A DNA stretch of 42,477 nucleotides from a bacterium (GTDB lineage: Bacteria; Lindowbacteria; 2-12-FULL-62-27): NCBI GenBank assembly GCA_016202645.1, contig JACQOF010000012.1, positions 1 through 42,477 on the forward strand. The letters are read 5' to 3'. Each line of letters begins with the position of its first letter. Position 1 is the first letter of the stretch. Made by a program: the position numbers and the translations under genes. Below are positions 24,822 to 32,747 of this stretch, one piece after another. The notes under the pieces are model-generated. The model was not told the origin of the DNA. It made no database searches and saw nothing but the letters and a program-made list of their open reading frames with translations.

Positions 24822-25774
24822 GTCTGGAAGGGAGAAAGGGAGATAGGGAGAAAGGGAGAAAGTCGCATTCTGCCTTTCTAAAAATATGTTTAACCTTTCT
24901 CCCTCTCTCCCTTTCTCCCTCTCTCCCTTCCCAGGCCGAAATCGTGGACCGCATCCTCGCGGTGGTGAACGACGAGATCATTACCCAGCGGGAGATGGAG
25001 GAGAAGGCCTACCCGATCCTCTTGTCCCTGCCCGCGCCCCCGTCCGACGCCGATCTGACCCAGATCCGGCGGAACATTCTTGTGGAATTGGTCAAGAGCC
25101 GGCTGGTGGTCCAAGCCGCCAAAGAAAAACGCATCCTCCTCGACCGGCAGGAAGTCGAGTCCTACGTCGCCTCGCGCCTGCGGGCCCTGTCGGACCGATA
25201 CGGGGCAAACGTCGATGAAGTCCTGGCCGAGCAGGGGTTCAGCCTTGCGGAATTTTCGGATCTCCTTCGCCGCGAAGCCAAGCAGGAGCTGATCAAGTCG
25301 CGGCTGATCGCGCAGGCGGTCGAAGGCGGGGTCGTGGTGACGGACGATGAAGTCCGCGCGGAATATCACACGCGCATGATCTTGGCGCGGTCGAACGACG
25401 AGGCCCTCCGGGCGCTCCTGCAGCTTAAGTCCGGCAAGCTGACGTTCCCGGAGGCCGTCCGGCAGTTTTCCGCGGGGCAGGACCGGGACGAGGGCGGGGA
25501 CATGGGGACATATCTGCTCGGGAAGTGGTCGGAGGAAATCGAGGCGGAAGTCATCAAGTTGAAGACGATCGGCGATCTGACCGGGGTGATTGCCACGCCC
25601 GCCGGGTTTGCCGTGGTACAGCTGGTGGAACGCGGCCTGCGCCCAATCGAAACCATTCCCGCGGCGGACCGCGAGAAGATCCGCGGGCGACTGAAGGCTC
25701 TGAAGTCCGTGTCCGAATCGAACGCCTACGTGTCGTCGCTGTGGGACCGCGCCTATATCAAATTCCTTGATTAA
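24818..25774 (+). CDS. SurA-like periplasmic chaperone/peptidyl-prolyl isomerase
   Basis: 318 residues as a TTG-started frame. The mature part begins EIVDRILAVVNDEIIT, the SurA start; a helical SurA N-terminal domain follows and one parvulin-type PPIC domain (YHTRMILARSNDEALRAL... FSAGQDRDEGGDMGTYLLGK... ATPAGFAVVQL). It probably escorts outer-membrane proteins such as the secretin. The signal peptide core (LTFLPLSLSPSLPS) is encoded by the pyrimidine arm of a long inverted repeat, which is highly unusual. The start is uncertain: there is no ATG in frame and no good ribosome binding site. Overlaps the lepB stop by 4 bases. Confidence 0.85.
   Translation: MSLEGRKGDREKGRKSHSAFLKICLTFLPLSLSPSLPSQAEIVDRILAVVNDEIITQREMEEKAYPILLSLPAPPSDADLTQIRRNILVELVKSRLVVQAAKEKRILLDRQEVESYVASRLRALSDRYGANVDEVLAEQGFSLAEFSDLLRREAKQELIKSRLIAQAVEGGVVVTDDEVRAEYHTRMILARSNDEALRALLQLKSGKLTFPEAVRQFSAGQDRDEGGDMGTYLLGKWSEEIEAEVIKLKTIGDLTGVIATPAGFAVVQLVERGLRPIETIPAADREKIRGRLKALKSVSESNAYVSSLWDRAYIKFLD
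24824..24934. repeat. Purine/pyrimidine inverted repeat between lepB and the SurA-like gene
   Basis: A purine arm of GGGAGAAA units (24824-24862) and a complementary pyrimidine arm of CTTTCTCCC units (24895-24934) flank a 32-base A/T-rich loop. The arms match over about 38 bases with a few differences. The right arm codes for the hydrophobic part of the SurA-like signal peptide. Confidence 0.9.
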
Positions 25775-25820
25775 TAACCGAACTTTTGCAAATTCGATTT
25801 ACCGCATTTGCACAACTAAC

Positions 25821-25908
25821 CCTTCCCCCCTTGAGGGGGAAGTTGGATGGGGGGTTTCCGGGGAAAAAGCAGTGACCCCCCTCCTTACCTCCCCCTCAAG
25901 GGGGGAGG
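25821..25908. repeat. Paired palindromic element, family C, before pdxA
   Basis: Two inverted copies of the family C hairpin (CCCCCCTTGAGGGGG near 25825-25839; CCTCCCCCTCAAGGGGGGAGG at 25888-25908). The pdxA frame reads through the second copy if started at 25847. The region 25775-25924 holds nothing else I can identify. Confidence 0.85.
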
Positions 25909-25924
25909 AACAAATTTGAAGCTG

Positions 25925-26908
25925 ATGTCCAATCCGATTCTCATCGTCACCCTCGGCGATCCGAACGGGATCGGGCCGGAGGTTGCCGCGAAGTCAGCCG
26001 GGCCGTTCGCCGCGGGCCATGCGGTGGTCCTGGTCGGCCCTCAAGAGTCTCTGCTGCCTTGGCGCCGCTTTCTCAAGCGCCCCGTGATTTCGATTCCCGC
26101 CGATCGACTTCAGGTCGCAGCGCGGGACGGTCTTCCGCCGGGACTTTACGGCGTCGAGCCGCCCGGTCCGCCTGTGTTGATTTCGCCGGGGCGGATGTCG
26201 GCCGGCGCCGCCCGTGCCGCCTTTCGTTCTTTTGATCTCGCGCTGTCGGCGCTCAAGTCCTTCCCGGCCCGGTTTGCGTTGATCACCGGTCCTGTCGCGA
26301 AGGAACCGATGTTAAGAGCGGGTCTTCCCTTCACCGGCCACACGGGCGTTTTGGGCCGTGCGTTCGGCGTCCATCCGGTCATGCTGCTCATGGCCGGGCC
26401 TCTGCGCGTGGCGCTGCTTACAGAGCACATCCCTCTCTCGCAAGTCCCGCGGCATGTCCAGACCGATAAAATTCTTGAGACCCTGAAAATCCTCAGCTCC
26501 GGCCTGCGGCGATTTGGACTGCGCCGTCCGCGTCTCTGCGTTCTCGGCCTGAACCCGCACGCCGGCGAAGGCGGTCTGATCGGAACCGAGGAGAAGAAGA
26601 TCCTCCCGGCCGTTCGGGCGTTCAACCGATTAAACCTCGGCCGTGCGACGGGTCCCATTCCGGCGGACAGCGCGTACACGAAGTCGTCCTATGACGCGTA
26701 TCTCGCGCTCTATCACGATCAAGGCCTCATCCCGGTGAAACTTCACGGCAGCGCCGGCGTTATCAACGTCACCCTCGGCATCCCCGCCGTCCGGACATCC
26801 CCCGCGCACGGCACCGCCTACGACATCGCCGGCCGCGGCATCGCCGACCCGCGCAGCATGCGCCTGGCGATTTCCTGGGCTGTCCGCCTGCAAAGGCAAA
26901 TGAAGTAA
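25925..26908 (+). CDS. pdxA: 4-hydroxythreonine-4-phosphate dehydrogenase
   Basis: 327 residues from MSNPILIVTLGDPNGIGPEV, the canonical start of PdxA. Further signatures: FALITGPVAKEPM, FTGHTGVLGRAF, metal-binding His regions (LNPHAGEGG, ALYHDQGLIPVKL) and RTSPAHGTAYDIAG. The enzyme oxidises 4-phosphohydroxy-threonine in pyridoxal phosphate synthesis. A longer frame from 25847 would add 26 residues encoded by a palindromic repeat (SSDPPPYLPLKGGG), which I consider spurious. The only Shine-Dalgarno-like GGGAGG is in the repeat, about 15 bases upstream. Confidence 0.95.
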   Translation: MSNPILIVTLGDPNGIGPEVAAKSAGPFAAGHAVVLVGPQESLLPWRRFLKRPVISIPADRLQVAARDGLPPGLYGVEPPGPPVLISPGRMSAGAARAAFRSFDLALSALKSFPARFALITGPVAKEPMLRAGLPFTGHTGVLGRAFGVHPVMLLMAGPLRVALLTEHIPLSQVPRHVQTDKILETLKILSSGLRRFGLRRPRLCVLGLNPHAGEGGLIGTEEKKILPAVRAFNRLNLGRATGPIPADSAYTKSSYDAYLALYHDQGLIPVKLHGSAGVINVTLGIPAVRTSPAHGTAYDIAGRGIADPRSMRLAISWAVRLQRQMK

Positions 26909-26909
26909 A

Positions 26910-26971
26910 TGGGGCCGGGTATTGACATTATTGACATTTGCAAATGTCAATAATGTCAATACCCGGCCCCA
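26910..26971. repeat. Perfect 62-base palindrome carrying the rsmA start
   Basis: 31-base arms with no loop: left 26910-26940 (T, GGGGCCGGGTATTGACATTA...), right 26941-26971, fully complementary. It begins two bases after the pdxA stop. Both likely rsmA start codons (ATG at 26944 and 26953) lie inside the right arm. Confidence 0.95.
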
Positions 26972-27756
26972 ATCCCACCAATCCCCGGCGGATTCTTGAA
27001 GAAATAGGATTTCAGCCGAGCAAGGCCCGCGGGCAGAATTTTCTCGTGTCGGAGTCGACCGCCCGAAAAATCGCCGGGTCGGCCTCCGGGAAATTCGCGA
27101 CCGCCGTGGAGATCGGGCCCGGTCTTGGCGCGCTGACGGAGGCGCTCTTGGCTGTTGCGCCGGAAGTTCACGCCATCGAGATCGACCGCCGGTTGTCGGC
27201 GTATCTATCCGAGCGATTCGGGTCTGAGCCGTCGTTTCATCTGATCGAGTCGGACGCTCTCGACCTAAACTGGCGCGAACGGTTTTCCGGAGCGCCCGCC
27301 CCGCGGGTTCTCTTCGGTAATCTGCCCTACTCCGTGGGCGCTCCGCTGATCGAAAAATTTTTCCAGAACGTGGATTTGTTCACGGAAGGCGTATTCTGTC
27401 TCCAGTCCGAAGTTGCCGACCGTCTGGTCTCGGCGGGCGGCCGCGGCATGGGCCCGATCACGCTTCTGGCCCACCGTTTCTCGCTTCGCCGCGAAAAACT
27501 TTTCCGCATCCCCCCCGGCGCATTTTATCCGCGCCCGAAAGTCACCTCGACGGTCATCCGCCTGGTCCCGCGCCCGGGCGTGGCGTGGACACCGCTCGAC
27601 GCCGAAATTCCGCGGCGGCTGTTTTCCGGCCGGCGAAAAAAACTCTCGTCCGTCCTGCCGCGCCGCCTCCTGCCCGCCGGCCTTGCGGACAAGCGGATCG
27701 ACGAACTCGACGTCGACACGGCGGCTTTTCTGGCTGACCGCCTCCGTGAGCCTTGA
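26944..27756 (+). CDS. rsmA: 16S rRNA dimethyladenosine transferase
   Basis: About 270 residues. Motifs: ARGQNFLVSESTARKI, SAM-binding VEIGPGLGALTEAL, acidic IEIDRRL, DALDLNW, and catalytic GNLPYSVGAPL. It dimethylates two adjacent adenines in the 3' helix of 16S rRNA. The start codons available (TTG 26938, ATG 26944, ATG 26953) all lie in the repeat, and the first 10-15 residues (MSIMSIPGPNPTN) are repeat-encoded. The mRNA start would be locked in a very strong hairpin unless translation is coupled to pdxA, 36-45 bases upstream. Confidence 0.95.
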   Translation: MSIMSIPGPNPTNPRRILEEIGFQPSKARGQNFLVSESTARKIAGSASGKFATAVEIGPGLGALTEALLAVAPEVHAIEIDRRLSAYLSERFGSEPSFHLIESDALDLNWRERFSGAPAPRVLFGNLPYSVGAPLIEKFFQNVDLFTEGVFCLQSEVADRLVSAGGRGMGPITLLAHRFSLRREKLFRIPPGAFYPRPKVTSTVIRLVPRPGVAWTPLDAEIPRRLFSGRRKKLSSVLPRRLLPAGLADKRIDELDVDTAAFLADRLREP

Positions 27757-27791
27757 GATTTTGATATTCCTTAAGTAGGGTTCGCCGTGGA

Positions 27792-28694
27792 ATGGATGCG
27801 ATGCCCGTTCAGGTCGAGGGGGAAGCGGGGGGCGCGGCCGAGCCGGGGGGGTTTACGGTCACTCTGGATCGGTTTACGGGTCCGCTGGATTTGCTCCTCT
27901 ATCTGATCAAGAAAAACCAAATGGACATTCTGGAACTTCCGGTCGCGCCGATCACCGATCAGTACGTCCAGTACATCGAGTCCCAGAAGGATGTGAACCT
28001 TGAGGTGGCCGGGGAGTACATGGCGATGGCCTCTGAGCTTCTTCAGCTCAAGAGCCGCATGATTCTGCCGCGTCCCCCCGTTTTGGAATCGGAGGAATCC
28101 GATCCGCGCCGGGCGCTGGTGGACCGCTTGCTCCTGTACCGGCGGATCCAGGCCGCGGGCGGCGTGCTGAAGGATCGTTCCATCGCCGCCGCGAAGCGTT
28201 TTTACCGGGGCACCGTCGATCTGGCAGCGCCTTACCGCAAGGGCGTGATCCTTCTTCAGGAGGCCACCCTGTTCACGCTGTTGGCCGAATACCGGATTGT
28301 TCTTGACGCCGCGCGCGGCCGCCGCCGGCCGCCGGAAGAAATCGCGATCGACGCTTCCCTCGTGGAGGAGCGTTCCACGGACATTCTGCGCCGCCTGTCC
28401 GGCGTGCCCTTTGGCGAGATCGTCTTCGATGAAGTGTATTTCGTCGCCGCCCCGCGCGTTGAAGTCCTCGTCCTCCTGCTCTCGCTCCTGGAACTTTCCC
28501 GTCTTCATCTCATCCTTGTCCGGCAGGAAGCGCCGTTCGCCGCGATCCGGCTTGAGCCCGGCCCGCGGTTCCGGTCCGATGTTCCGCCTGCGTCGCTGCT
28601 CCAGTCGGAGCAGGTTTTTGAAACGGATGAAACCCCCCTCCCAGCCTCCCCCTCAAGGGGGGAGGAGGTTTCGGCCGGGGCGGGGATGACATGA
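27792..28694 (+). CDS. scpA: Segregation and condensation protein A
   Basis: 300 residues. N-terminal FTVTLDRFTGPLDLLLYLIKKNQMDILELPVAPITDQYV is the kleisin signature that binds the SMC head; a winged-helix C-terminal part (SGVPFGEIVFDEV... VLVLLLSLLELSRLH) follows. With ScpB and SMC it condenses the chromosome. The last 30 residues (TDETPLPASPSRGEEV) are encoded by a family C palindrome. The stop overlaps the scpB ATG (ATGA). Confidence 0.95.
   Translation: MDAMPVQVEGEAGGAAEPGGFTVTLDRFTGPLDLLLYLIKKNQMDILELPVAPITDQYVQYIESQKDVNLEVAGEYMAMASELLQLKSRMILPRPPVLESEESDPRRALVDRLLLYRRIQAAGGVLKDRSIAAAKRFYRGTVDLAAPYRKGVILLQEATLFTLLAEYRIVLDAARGRRRPPEEIAIDASLVEERSTDILRRLSGVPFGEIVFDEVYFVAAPRVEVLVLLLSLLELSRLHLILVRQEAPFAAIRLEPGPRFRSDVPPASLLQSEQVFETDETPLPASPSRGEEVSAGAGMT
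28631..28668. repeat. Palindromic element, family C, at the end of scpA
   Basis: CCCCCCTCCCAGCCTCCCCC-TCAA-GGGGGGAGGAGG, nearly identical to the copy in the secretin signal region but read in the other coding direction. It encodes the Pro/Ser-rich tail of ScpA. Confidence 0.88.
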
Positions 28695-29314
28695 CGACCG
28701 AACTGGCTTTGTCCCGGTTGATCGAGGCGTGTCTATTCGTCTCCGACTCGCCGCTGTCGGATCGCCGCCTGGCGGAAGTTTTGTCGCGGCCGATTTCGGA
28801 GGTGCGTGCGGGTCTGGCGGAACTGCGGGCGCTTTACGACGACGGCGGCTCGGCCTTGGAGCTGGTGGAGATAGCCGAAGGCTGGCGGATTGCCACGCGG
28901 GCGTCGCTGGAGCCGACCCTCGCGCGGATTTTCGGCGTGCGCCGTCTTCAGCGTCTGTCGCGCGCCGCTCTGGAGGTTTTGTCGATCATCGCCTACCGCG
29001 ACCGCGCGTCGGACCCGGCGACGGCGCAGGATGTTGAGCAAGTCCGCGGCGTGGACAGCTATGCGGTGATCAAGGGACTCATGGAGCAGGACTACATCCG
29101 GCAGGCGGGCCGGAAGGAAGTTCCCGGCTCGCCTCTACTCTACGTCACCACTCCGCGGTTTCTCGAGTATTTCGGTCTCAAGGACCTGAAGGATCTTCCG
29201 GACGAAATGGAATTGGACGCACTCTTCAAGGAGTCCCCTCAGCCCGTGATGGAACCATCTCCAGAGCCTTCCTCGGCATCCCCCGCCGACAGCACGCCCG
29301 CGCCCCCGCCATGA
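28691..29314 (+). CDS. scpB: Segregation and condensation protein B
   Basis: 207 residues. Tandem winged helices with LIEACLFVSDSPLSDRRLAEVL, LSRAALEVLSIIAYRDRASDPA and VTTPRFLEYFGLKDLKDLPD are typical of ScpB, the partner that bridges ScpA in the SMC complex. The tail is rich in Pro/Ser/Ala. It overlaps scpA and pheA by 4 bases each, so translation of all three is probably coupled. Confidence 0.95.
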   Translation: MTTELALSRLIEACLFVSDSPLSDRRLAEVLSRPISEVRAGLAELRALYDDGGSALELVEIAEGWRIATRASLEPTLARIFGVRRLQRLSRAALEVLSIIAYRDRASDPATAQDVEQVRGVDSYAVIKGLMEQDYIRQAGRKEVPGSPLLYVTTPRFLEYFGLKDLKDLPDEMELDALFKESPQPVMEPSPEPSSASPADSTPAPPP

Positions 29315-30471
29315 AGCTCTCGGAGTTGACGCCCCTGCGCAAGCGCATCGACCGTCTCGACACCCACATTCTGTCCCTCTTGAACGATCGTCTGCGCCTG
29401 GTCCGGCAGATCGGGCAATTGAAAGGCCGGTACGATCTTCCCTATTACGATCCGACCCGTGAAAAAAAGATATTCGAGCGGCTCAACCGCCGGAACTCCG
29501 GCCCGCTCAGCGCCGACGCGCTTCGCCGGATTTTCGGCGAGCTGTTTTCCGCCTCCCGGAACCTCGAGCGCCCCCTCCGCGTGGCTTTTCTCGGGCCGCG
29601 ATGGACGTTCACGGAGCAGGCCGCCCGCCAGCATTTCGGATCGGCGCCCGCCTACGCTCCGGTATCGGCCATCGCCGACATTTTTTCCGAAGTCGAGCGC
29701 GGCGACGCGGATTACGGCGTCGTCCCGATCGAAAATTCCACGGAGGGCCTCGTCTCCCACACCTTCGAAGCACTCCTCAGGTCGCCGCTCTACGTCGTCG
29801 CCGAGGAATTCATCCGCGTCCGGCTGGCCCTGCTTTCCCGGGCGCCGCGCCTCAAGGACATCCGGGACGTCTACTCCCACGCGCACGGTCTTGCCCAGGC
29901 CTCGTCGTGGCTCAGCCGGCATCTGCCGGGTGTGCGAACGCACGAAGTTTCAAGCACGTCCGCCGCGGCGAAACTGGTTCGGCGCCGCAAGCGCGCCGCC
30001 GCCATCGCGTCGGAACTGGCGGCCCGGGCCTATGAATTGAACGTTTTGGCGCCGAGCATCGAGTCTTCGAGTCAGAACCAGACGCGGTTTCTCATTCTGG
30101 GAAAAAGTCTTTCGCCCCGCAGCGGGACTGACAAAACCTCCCTGGCTTTTGTGCTCAAGGACAAAGTCGGCGCTCTCAACCACATCCTGAGTCATTTCGC
30201 GCGGCGCCGGATCAATCTCACCCGGATCGAGTCCCGTCCGTCCCGGAAGTTTTCCCGGATCAGCCGCCCCGCGGCCCCAAGTGCCGGCGTCTCTGACGCC
30301 GGCCGGAACCGCCACGGCCGGAATGGCGGCGCCTTCGGTTATATTTTCTTCGTCGATTTTCTCGGTCACATGACCGATCCCGGCGTCCGTCAGGCCCTGG
30401 CACGGGTCCGGACGGAATGCGAGGAGCTGAGAATCTTCGGGTCGTTTCCGCGCAGTCAGCCTGCCGGATGA
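29311..30471 (+). CDS. pheA: Bifunctional chorismate mutase/prephenate dehydratase
   Basis: 386 residues. AroQ-type chorismate mutase (about 5-85: LRKRIDRLDTHILSLLNDR... GQLKGRYDLPYYDP), prephenate dehydratase (about 93-270) with PIENSTEGLVSHT and the catalytic-region NQTRFLIL, then a regulatory ACT domain (about 282-375: KVGALNHILSHFARRRINLTRIESRP). The ACT domain normally gives Phe feedback inhibition. It is interrupted between ESRPSRKF and GYIFFVDFLGH by about 24 residues, the core of which is a 48-base palindromic element. The insert falls at the loop where homologs have only a few residues. Together with hisC and tyrA it makes Phe and Tyr. Confidence 0.95.
   Translation: MKLSELTPLRKRIDRLDTHILSLLNDRLRLVRQIGQLKGRYDLPYYDPTREKKIFERLNRRNSGPLSADALRRIFGELFSASRNLERPLRVAFLGPRWTFTEQAARQHFGSAPAYAPVSAIADIFSEVERGDADYGVVPIENSTEGLVSHTFEALLRSPLYVVAEEFIRVRLALLSRAPRLKDIRDVYSHAHGLAQASSWLSRHLPGVRTHEVSSTSAAAKLVRRRKRAAAIASELAARAYELNVLAPSIESSSQNQTRFLILGKSLSPRSGTDKTSLAFVLKDKVGALNHILSHFARRRINLTRIESRPSRKFSRISRPAAPSAGVSDAGRNRHGRNGGAFGYIFFVDFLGHMTDPGVRQALARVRTECEELRIFGSFPRSQPAG
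30257..30304. repeat. Palindromic element, family A, inside the PheA ACT domain
   Basis: 48 bases (16 codons), reversed relative to the tyrA copy. On the minus strand: GCCGGCGTC-AGA-GACGCCGGC, ACTTGGG linker, GCCGC-GGG-GCGGC, TGATCC tail. It differs from the tyrA copy at only about four positions. Confidence 0.9.
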
Positions 30472-31556
30472 AAAATGGCGCGCCACCGTCCCCGCGGCCG
30501 GAACTGCGGGGTCTTCCGGTCTATGAGCCGGGCCGCGCGGCGCCGCGTGGGGCCATCAAACTTGCGTCAAACGAAAACGCCTACGGCCCCTCGCCGGCAG
30601 CCCGGAAAGCCTTCCATCATTTTTCCGCCTTCGAGCGTTATCCGGACGGCGGCGCGTCGTCTCTCCGGCGGGCGCTGTCCAGGCGTTTACGGGTCCGTCC
30701 CGATCATCTTCTCATCGGCGCCGGCAGTGACGAGATTGGCGATCTTCTCGCGCGGGCTTATCTTCGTCCGGGCGATACCGTGGTCTATCCGAAGTACACC
30801 TTTGTCCGGTATGCCCTGTCAGGCCGGGCGTGCGGCGCGAAGCTGGTGGAGAGCCGTGTTGCCGCCGATTTTTCCGTGGACATCGCCGATCTTGCGCGCG
30901 CGGTCCGCGTCCGCGGTGTCCGAATGGTGTGTCTGGCGAACCCGAACAATCCAACAGGTGCCTACGTGGGCCGCGAGGATCTTCGCCGGATTCTCGACGA
31001 GACCCCAAGGTCGGCGGTGTTTGTGCTCGACGAGGCCTACTTCGAATACGCGCGTCTTTCCCCGGATTATCCCGACGGCGCGCGATTTCTCAAATCCCAT
31101 CCAAATCTCATCGTCCTCCGGACCTTCTCCAAAATCCACGGCCTGGCCGCGCTCCGCGTCGGCTATGCCCTCGCGCATCCGTCGCTCATCTCCGAACTCC
31201 ACAAAGTCCGGCCGCCCTTCAACGTCAACGCTCCAGCCCAGTCCGCCGCCCTCGCGGCCCTGGCGGATGAACGCCGAGTCCGGCGGGTGGCGGCCAGGAA
31301 CGCGTCGGAACGCGCCCGTCTTCAGAAGGCAATGTCGGGTCTGGGCTTCACGGTCTATCCGAGCGCCGGAAATTTTCTTCTCGCGGACGTCGGCATGAAC
31401 GGCCGCAGGGCCTTCCGGCGTCTCGCGCATCTCGGCGTCATCGTCCGCCCGCTCGACGCCTACGGCCTCACGCGGCATCTTCGCGTCACGGTCGGCAAGC
31501 CGTCCGAAACCCGCCGCCTCTGCCGCGCTCTCTCGCGACTCCGGACATCCCGGTGA
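30468..31556 (+). CDS. hisC: HisC-family aminotransferase, likely aromatic
   Basis: 362 residues from MKNGAPPSPRP. Class I/II aminotransferase of the histidinol-phosphate family: KLASNENAYGPSP, GAGSDEIGDLLARAYL, CLANPNNPTGAYV, LDEAYFEYA, and the PLP lysine in RTFSKIHGLAALRVGYA. Family members in Phe/Tyr operons often act on phenylpyruvate and 4-hydroxyphenylpyruvate. The setting between pheA and tyrA favours this role, perhaps alongside histidine synthesis. It overlaps pheA (ATGA) and tyrA (GTGA). Confidence 0.93.
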   Translation: MKNGAPPSPRPELRGLPVYEPGRAAPRGAIKLASNENAYGPSPAARKAFHHFSAFERYPDGGASSLRRALSRRLRVRPDHLLIGAGSDEIGDLLARAYLRPGDTVVYPKYTFVRYALSGRACGAKLVESRVAADFSVDIADLARAVRVRGVRMVCLANPNNPTGAYVGREDLRRILDETPRSAVFVLDEAYFEYARLSPDYPDGARFLKSHPNLIVLRTFSKIHGLAALRVGYALAHPSLISELHKVRPPFNVNAPAQSAALAALADERRVRRVAARNASERARLQKAMSGLGFTVYPSAGNFLLADVGMNGRRAFRRLAHLGVIVRPLDAYGLTRHLRVTVGKPSETRRLCRALSRLRTSR

Positions 31557-32740
31557 AATCCGCGGCTGATCCGGCCGGCGTCGGAGCCGCCGGCACTTGG
31601 AGCCGCGGAGCGGCTGATCCGGCCGGGGTCGTCGCGATCGTCGGCGTCGGCCTGATCGGTGGCAGTGTGGGCCTGGCCCTCCGCCGAACGGGTCTGGCCC
31701 GCGAAGTGATCGGCGTCGGCCGGAATCCCGCTCGTCTCAAGCTCGCCCAAAAAATGGGCGCGATCGACCGCTGGTCGACCGATCCCGCCGCCGCGGCCGC
31801 CGCGGACCTGGTGGTCCTGTGCACGCCCGTCAAGCGGATCTACCGGGACGTCCTCGCCATTCTCCCGTACGCGACCCGGCCGATCGTTTTCACGGACGCC
31901 GGCAGCACCAAAACTTTTCTCGTGAAAAAAATAGCGTCGCGTCTCAAGATCGAGACCCGCCGCCACGGCCTGAGCCACGCCTACGTCGGCGCGCATCCGA
32001 TGGCAGGCTCGGAAAAAGCCGGCGTGGAACGCGCGGACGACCGTCTTTTCGAAAACGCCGCCGTCATTCTCACGCCGACGCCGGGCACCCCTCCGCCGGC
32101 CGTTCGGCGCGTCGAATCTTTCTGGCGGGGCCTTGGCGGCAAGACGATCCATCTCACGCCCGGGGAACACGACCAGGCCTGCGCGCTGGTGAGCCATCTG
32201 CCGCATCTGGTCGCGACGGCGCTGGTGAACACACTGGCCTCCGGTGTTCCCCGCGGCCGGTCCCACGTTTTCTACGGGCTTTGCGCCGGCGGATTCCGTG
32301 ACACGACGCGGATCGCCGAAGCCGACCCCAACCTCTGGTGGGAAATTTTCGACACCAACGCGCGGGAACTCCGCCGCGCCGCCTCTCTTTTCCAAAAACA
32401 TCTTTCCAGTGCCGCCTCGGCGATCCGATCCGGGCGTTCGGCCCCCGTCAAGTCGGCCATCATCCGGGCGGCCCGGCTCCGCCGGCAGATTCCCAAAATC
32501 GGCCGCGGTCTTCTGCGCGCCGCCTACGACCTGATCGTCAACGTCCCGGACAAACCCGGCATGATCGCCCGGGTGGCCTCGCCGCTGGCCCGCCGCAGCG
32601 TCAATATCGCCGACATTGAAGTCCTGCACGTCCGGGAGGGCGAAGAGGGCAATCTCCGGCTGGCGTTTCGAAGCCTGTCCGACCGTCAGGCGGCCGCGCG
32701 GTATCTGCGCAAGGCCAGCCTCACAGTTGTGATCCGGTAA
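31553..32740 (+). CDS. tyrA: Prephenate dehydrogenase with ACT domain
   Basis: 395 residues from a GTG. NAD-binding VAIVGVGLIGGSVGLALRR begins only at residue 27; residues 4-26 (AADPAGVGAAGTWSRGAADPAGV) are encoded by a palindromic element. Downstream: VLCTPVKRI, DAGSTK, GAHPMAGSEKAGV and SHLPHLVATALV are conserved TyrA motifs, and a C-terminal ACT domain (LIVNVPDKPGMIARVASPL) is present. It oxidises prephenate to 4-hydroxyphenylpyruvate, and the ACT domain suggests Tyr feedback. The element sits exactly between the coupled start codon and the Rossmann fold, so the start is kept in frame. Confidence 0.95.
   Translation: MKSAADPAGVGAAGTWSRGAADPAGVVAIVGVGLIGGSVGLALRRTGLAREVIGVGRNPARLKLAQKMGAIDRWSTDPAAAAAADLVVLCTPVKRIYRDVLAILPYATRPIVFTDAGSTKTFLVKKIASRLKIETRRHGLSHAYVGAHPMAGSEKAGVERADDRLFENAAVILTPTPGTPPPAVRRVESFWRGLGGKTIHLTPGEHDQACALVSHLPHLVATALVNTLASGVPRGRSHVFYGLCAGGFRDTTRIAEADPNLWWEIFDTNARELRRAASLFQKHLSSAASAIRSGRSAPVKSAIIRAARLRRQIPKIGRGLLRAAYDLIVNVPDKPGMIARVASPLARRSVNIADIEVLHVREGEEGNLRLAFRSLSDRQAAARYLRKASLTVVIR
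31562..31626. repeat. Palindromic element, family A, at the tyrA N terminus
   Basis: A 48-base unit flanked by perfect 17-base direct repeats GCGGCTGATCCGGCCGG (31562-31578 and 31610-31626). Inside: GCCGGCGTC-GGA-GCCGCCGGC (one mismatch), CACTTGG linker, GCCGC-GGA-GCGGC hairpin. Confidence 0.92.
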
Positions 32741-32747
32741 TTCCACC

